Assembly (NCBI GenBank): GCA_002887195.1
Contig: PJAB01000497.1
Span: forward strand, 1 to 25,221
DNA from: Chrysochromulina parva
Lineage: Eukaryota > Haptophyta > Prymnesiales > Chrysochromulinaceae
Direction: 5' to 3'
Length of the DNA stretch: 25,221 nt
The translations under genes were made by a program, and so were the position numbers. The notes beneath the pieces are model-generated. The model was not told the DNA's origin. It was given only the letters and a program-made list of their open reading frames with translations, and did no database searches. Positions within the stretch are counted from its first letter, which is position 1. Each line of letters begins with the position of its first letter. Shown here one piece after another: positions 22,301 through 25,221 of the stretch.

Positions 22301-22560
22301 AGGCCGACAAAGAGTCGCTCGACGAGACACAAGCCAGCCACAGCTCCCTGGGCAGTCCGCAGAAGACGAACTGGAGCAAGCTCAAGCACGCGCCCGGGGC
22401 TGCCGGCCCCTCGGCTGCCGGAGGTTCTCTCTCGAATGTGCTCAAGCACGCGCGAGCAGCGGCCGAAAATGGCTCCGCCGCATTCATCGGGCCCGACGAT
22501 GGGTATCCGCGCGTGGCCCGTGGCAGCCTCGGCACGTCCCTGTCTGCGCCACATCTGTAA
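19305..22560 (+). CDS. Long alanine/glutamate-rich coiled-coil protein, five exons
   Basis: Proposed exons: 19305-19454, 19503-20534, 20687-21025, 21100-21642 and 21709-22560, giving 971 aa. Every exon is a multiple of three, so all introns are phase 0. Without splicing, each internal junction meets a TGA or TAG. The product is almost entirely a charged helix with heptad-like Ala/Leu spacing (for example AADREAALVTLKRDLSAEKEEAL), from about residue 50 to 860. A Ser/Gly/Pro-rich tail of about 110 residues follows. No motor, BAR or membrane segment is seen, so it is probably a structural filament, basal-body or scaffold protein. The alternative start at 19479 would skip exon 1 (MEQSETFQITSG). 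Introns 2 and 4 carry flanking-exon duplications. The opposite strand is also open for long stretches, an artefact of alanine-rich codons. Confidence 0.72.
19455..19502 (+). other. Putative intron 1 of the coiled-coil gene (48 bp)
   Basis: GAAGCA|GTATCC ... GCGGAGCAG|GCC, phase 0, removing an in-frame TAG. It is short compared with other introns here. The gene could instead start at ATG 19479, inside this segment. Confidence 0.5.
20535..20686 (+). other. Intron 2 of the coiled-coil gene (152 bp, nested duplications)
   Basis: CAG|GTGCTCGAGATG marks the donor, and CATCAG|GTGCTCGAGATG the acceptor and next exon. A third CAGGTGCTC lies in the middle at 20590-20598. The intron therefore begins with a copy of the downstream exon start. 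Confidence 0.75.
20563..20598 (+). repeat. 36-bp direct repeat, copy 1
   Basis: It is identical to 20657-20692 (offset 94 bp). It contains GATGACGTCTTGATTGCC and ends with CATCAGGTGCTC. It lies inside intron 2 of the coiled-coil gene. Confidence 0.95.
20657..20692 (+). repeat. 36-bp direct repeat, copy 2
   Basis: It is identical to 20563-20598. This copy spans the 3' splice site of intron 2 and the first bases of exon 3. Confidence 0.95.
21026..21099 (+). other. Intron 3 of the coiled-coil gene (74 bp)
   Basis: GAGCAG|GTACGTTG ... GCGGAGCAG|GCG, phase 0. The acceptor GCGGAGCAG|G is identical to that of intron 1. The exon just before the donor also ends in GAGCAG. It includes TTGATTGCC, shared with introns 2 and 4. 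Confidence 0.7.
21641..21664 (+). repeat. 24-bp direct repeat, copy 1 (donor of intron 4)
   Basis: It is identical to 21707-21730. It begins AGGTGCGCGCGGCC and spans the exon 4/intron 4 junction. Confidence 0.95.
21643..21708 (+). other. Intron 4 of the coiled-coil gene (66 bp, duplication-born)
   Basis: GCGGAG|GTGCGCGCGG ... CATCAG|GTGCGCGCGG, phase 0, removing TGA. Its first 22 bases repeat the first 22 bases of exon 5. Internally it has three copies of TGCTGATTGC, followed by the acceptor block shared with intron 2. Confidence 0.8.
21707..21730 (+). repeat. 24-bp direct repeat, copy 2 (acceptor of intron 4 and exon 5 start)
   Basis: It is identical to 21641-21664, offset 66 bp, which equals the intron length. 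Confidence 0.95.
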
Positions 22561-23384
22561 ACTTGGCCGTCAATGCTTGTTGACGGTGACACAGCACATA
22601 AGGACCGCGCGCTTGACATGTACAACATCTTCACAATGGACTGCAGGTATAGATGCATGCAGATCGCATGCGTACATGTTACATTTACACGGAGAGAGTG
22701 GCTGCATCTCAGATCTATCTAGGGAGTAGGGTCACAGTGTTCAAAGCCTATGAGGTAATTACCTGAGTAGTGGGAACAGGTCGACCCTAAGATATCAAAA
22801 CCGAAAACGAGTGCGCCGACCGACGGTGTTAATTATTGATTATTGCTTGAGCGTCGTGTCGGAGATGAATTACGCATCACGATCGGTCCGATCGACGCGC
22901 CCGTTCGGTTCGGTGTTTAACCGCTCCGGGTCCGGTCCGTCAGCGGCAAGTTGGAATGCCCAACCTCTTAGCAAAATGTAATTGAGTACAGCCCGAGCGA
23001 GCGAGTAAACTGTCGTGTTGACCGAGGGGCGTGCGGATGTGCGGAGCCCCGCGTCTTTGGGTTGAGCGCAGTCTGCACCCTCCGCGTTGTGTCTCCACGG
23101 GACCTGTGGTTGTGCGACTTGCGTTTAAAGGAAGAGTCCGATTTCCGAAACGAACGGGACGTCGTTCCTGCAGCGATTCGGGCCGGCCCGAATCGCAGAT
23201 TTTTTTTTTTGTTTTTTTGGAAAGGTGGTACCCTGCATCGAGACGCCGAGGTCGAGAGTTTTTGGAGTTTTTGAGTTTTTTTAGTTTTTTCGTGTGTATT
23301 CCATGGGAGTTGGTTTCGGGCAGGGGAGTGCTCCTTTAACGTGGACGCCGATGTGGTCGTGCGTGGGGAGCCGCGACGAAACTG
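22561..23384. other. Intergenic region, 824 bp
   Basis: It is less GC-rich than its surroundings. It contains a small palindrome (AGGTAATTACCT, near 22753), a perfect 24-bp palindrome followed by a T-run (23173-23218), and further T-rich tracts to about 23290. A 148-codon minus-strand frame (22968-23414) exists but is not convincing. I see no RNA gene. Confidence 0.5.
23173..23218. other. 24-bp perfect palindrome followed by a T-run
   Basis: 23173-23196 reads GCGATTCGGGCC and then its exact reverse complement. It is followed by AGA, 11 T, G, 7 T. The shape is that of an intrinsic or Pol III-type terminator, but no transcript upstream of it is identified. Confidence 0.6.
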
Positions 23385-24253
23385 ATGATGACGTATGGAA
23401 TGAAATGCGGTCACGCGCGCACTTTGAGCGATCCACCCTCGTCTTCGGCCGTCCGCGTGGACGAGTTCGTGGACGAAAGCGGAAATCCGCTCCTCATCCT
23501 TGGCGATTAATGGCGGACTGCCTGCTCATCCATGGCGAGATCCTTTTCCGGCAGCTTACATGCAATGCGGTGCCGATACCCGACTGGCTGAGCCCGCGTC
23601 TGCTGGCGCCGGCCGCCGCCAAGATGGAGAAAGAGTCCGTGGAGGCCAAGCTGCAGCCACCCAAGGCAGCTAAGGCGAAGGAGGAGGCCAAGGCGGAGGA
23701 GGGCAAGGCGGCCGAAAAGGCCGAGCACGAGAAGGCGGCGGCTGACGCGACGGCCGAGTTGGCAGCAGAGGAGGCAGCAAGTGCAGCAGCCGCGGCCGGG
23801 GCGGCAGCCAAAGCTACGGCAGTGCTGCCCGCACCCACGACGGACAATGATTATCTGCCGGAAAAGGTCGAGCTTTTCGATCCTCCGGAGGCGTCACCCG
23901 TAAAGTCCATCCCCGCGGAGGACGAAGGCGAAGACGGTGACGATGACGCCGCGCAACCCCCTGACTCCAGCAGAGTGTACCCATCTCGCCACGGGCGTGC
24001 GGTGCAAGCAAAAGCTCGCCTTGCAAAGGAAGCGGCTCAGCGCAAGAAAGAGAAGGAGGAACGCAATTCCAACGATGAGAACTCGGTGACGGCCGAGTTT
24101 AGCACCGAGGCACTCGTCGAGAGCGTACGCAAGATGCGCGCGAAAGACCCTCTTATCTCGAACAAGGCCATCCTGAGCGCGCTCAAAAAGGAACACAAGG
24201 CCTGGCCCGTCACCGCCAAGGATGTGCGTGATGCTGTGGGCAAGCTCCGTTGA
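23385..24253 (+). CDS. Ala/Lys/Glu-rich acidic protein of unknown function, 5' end unresolved
   Basis: The frame from about 23555 to the stop at 24253 is clearly coding (232 aa); I do not recognise the family. It has a helical Ala/Lys/Glu segment (KAAKAKEEAKAEEGKAAEKAE), an acidic centre (EDEGEDGDDD) and a basic stretch (SRHGRAVQAKARLAKEAAQRKK). It ends in a small helical motif, KDPLISNKAILSALKKEH then WPVTAKDVRDAVGKL, which may bind nucleic acid or protein. There are three possible 5' ends. ATG 23510 is in frame and overlaps the stop of a 41-codon frame at 23385-23510 (TAATG). An exon at 23385-23468 could be joined by a GT-AG intron 23469-23554 (acceptor CCTTTTCCGGCAG, phase 0); I prefer this one. 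ATG 23303 also lies in the main frame, but its first ~70 codons look non-coding. Confidence 0.55.
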
Positions 24254-24549
24254 AGTGCCATGCGCGAAGCTGGTCATTTGGGCGGCTGCAAGTCGACAGT
24301 CATTTCATTTCGTAGAACATGACTGCATGTCTGCATCGGGTATGCCTTCTGCATACGATACGCGCTATCGGATCGTGCAGTGTACACAGCGCTTTCTGGA
24401 TTCTGCACCATACCATACAGAGAGTCGAATTCCTCTCGTTGTTATTCACGTCATGATCTAATCATACATGCATGCTTTTTGGATTTCTGGATGCGCGGTG
24501 AAAAGAGAAGTTGCGCGTTATTTTTATCCCGGATCTCAACAAAGCGCAA
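24254..24549. other. Intergenic region, 296 bp
   Basis: It must hold the 3' UTR of the acidic-protein gene and the promoter of the anoctamin-like gene. It is AT-richer than coding DNA. Nothing else is recognised. Confidence 0.5.
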
Positions 24550-25221
24550 ATGCGTGCCGTCTCACGACCCGCAAGAAGTCCCATGGGTATGGCTGAGCGC
24601 ATGCTCATGCGAGCACGCGCGCGCAGAGCGGCCGAGCTGGCGCGAGCCGCAGACCTCGCGCAACCTAACCCCGTGCGCGAGAAAGAGCTTGAGGCCAAAG
24701 ACAAGGACAAGGCGATGCAGGGCATCGTGGCCGACCTCGTGCTCATCTATCCGATCGAGACGGCGGAGGAAATGAAGACTGAAGATGCTCGCAAGGAGTT
24801 CGACAAGCGGCAGGAGCGGCGCGCGGACCTGATTTATAGTCTCGAAAAGGCCCGCCTGATGGCCCAGAAGAACCTGAGCCGCGACGGCAAGTTCATGTAC
24901 ATTAAAGTCTGGGCCACGCTCGAGCTCCTCATCGAGAAGGCGAGCCAGGAGGAAATGGAGATGCTCGTCCGCCAGGAGGGGATGCCGGGTATCTTGACTG
25001 CAACCATCGATTGGGGTGTCAAAAACCAGCGTCTGATCCCCAAATGCTTTAAGATAGGGGAGGTGGCGAAGCGCAATTACCGCGACTTTGACCCAGATGC
25101 AATTGACGACTATGAGCGCAAGAACGGGCGCCTCTTCTCGAGCCTCGAGCGGCAGCGGCTCATCTACGGAATCCTCGAGGGCACCGAGGAGTCCGGCGGC
25201 GCGCAGCAAGACCTCGACGAG
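24550..25221 (+). CDS. Anoctamin (TMEM16)-like protein, N-terminal cytosolic part, cut by right edge
   Basis: An open frame of 224 codons running off the window. The first in-frame ATG is 24550 (MRAVSRPARSP); 24583 (MGMAERML) is an alternative. The sequence is soluble so far. A conserved-looking core begins about residue 50 (IVADLVLIYPI). It continues with a charged helix (EFDKRQERRADLIYSLEKARL), LSRDGKFMYIKVWAT at about 105-120, and FSSLERQRLIYGIL near residue 205. This matches the order of the N-terminal regulatory domain seen in algal and oomycete anoctamins, where the membrane domain (scramblase or Ca-activated channel) follows. No membrane segment is visible before the edge, so the call is moderate. 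Confidence 0.55.
   Translation, partial: MRAVSRPARSPMGMAERMLMRARARRAAELARAADLAQPNPVREKELEAKDKDKAMQGIVADLVLIYPIETAEEMKTEDARKEFDKRQERRADLIYSLEKARLMAQKNLSRDGKFMYIKVWATLELLIEKASQEEMEMLVRQEGMPGILTATIDWGVKNQRLIPKCFKIGEVAKRNYRDFDPDAIDDYERKNGRLFSSLERQRLIYGILEGTEESGGAQQDLDE

Noticed and set aside
22968..23414. 148-codon minus-strand frame in the intergenic region
   Set aside because: Lys/Ser/Arg-rich translation produced by T-rich tracts and a palindrome; no recognisable domain or supporting context.
23510..23524. MADCL start shared by the AP2 protein and the acidic protein
   Set aside because: Only five residues match, nothing follows, and the start of the acidic protein is itself uncertain.
24562..25209. 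215-codon minus-strand frame opposite the anoctamin-like gene
   Set aside because: No domain; the plus-strand frame over the same bases is open to the window edge with conserved-looking motifs.

Overview
The window looks like nuclear DNA of a GC-rich, gene-dense unicellular alga, most likely a haptophyte. Evidence for a eukaryote: spliceosomal introns (GT-AG and one GC-AG), RING, LRR, AP2, Tudor-like and anoctamin-type proteins, a zinc-less plant-type FPG glycosylase, and actin-maturation enzymes. The haptophyte guess rests on the multi-AP2 protein with alanine/glutamate-rich linkers, the long alanine-rich coiled coil, and a GC-AG intron. A pelagophyte or another alga is not excluded. No tRNA, rRNA, CRISPR array, transposon or bacterial operon was seen.

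Layout, left to right. (1) A partial di-iron sterol desaturase/fatty-acid hydroxylase on the minus strand, one intron, running off the left edge. (2) A 767-aa RING-LRR protein with a Myb/SANT-like C-terminus (minus). (3) A small basic coiled-coil protein resembling the C-terminus of PYM/eIF2A (plus), preceded by a uORF whose stop overlaps its start. (4) A secreted protein with PPC-like beta segments (minus). (5) A GNAT acetyltransferase (minus). (6) A 943-aa orphan multi-pass membrane protein (minus). (7) FPG DNA glycosylase with one intron (minus), divergent from (8) a fused NAA80-ACTMAP protein (plus). (9) A 993-aa regulator with MBD-like, Tudor-like and five AP2 repeats (plus). (10) A zinc-finger plus 2OG-Fe(II) oxygenase with a GC-AG intron (minus), divergent from (11) a long coiled-coil protein with five exons (plus). 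(12) An alanine/lysine-rich acidic protein with an unresolved 5' end (plus). (13) The N-terminus of an anoctamin-like protein running off the right edge (plus).

The two most interesting signals are these. First, one reading frame joins an NAA80-type actin N-acetyltransferase to an ACTMAP-type actin protease, putting two consecutive steps of actin N-terminal maturation into one polypeptide. Second, three introns in two adjacent divergent genes (10 and 11) are bounded by direct repeats of the flanking exon at AG|GT or AG|GC junctions. That is what recent intron birth by tandem duplication should look like, and these introns also share internal sequence.

The genes do not form an obvious pathway. 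Eukaryotic genes in such windows are mostly independent, and apart from the divergent pairs I infer no co-regulation. All family calls come from reading motifs by eye, without database searches.
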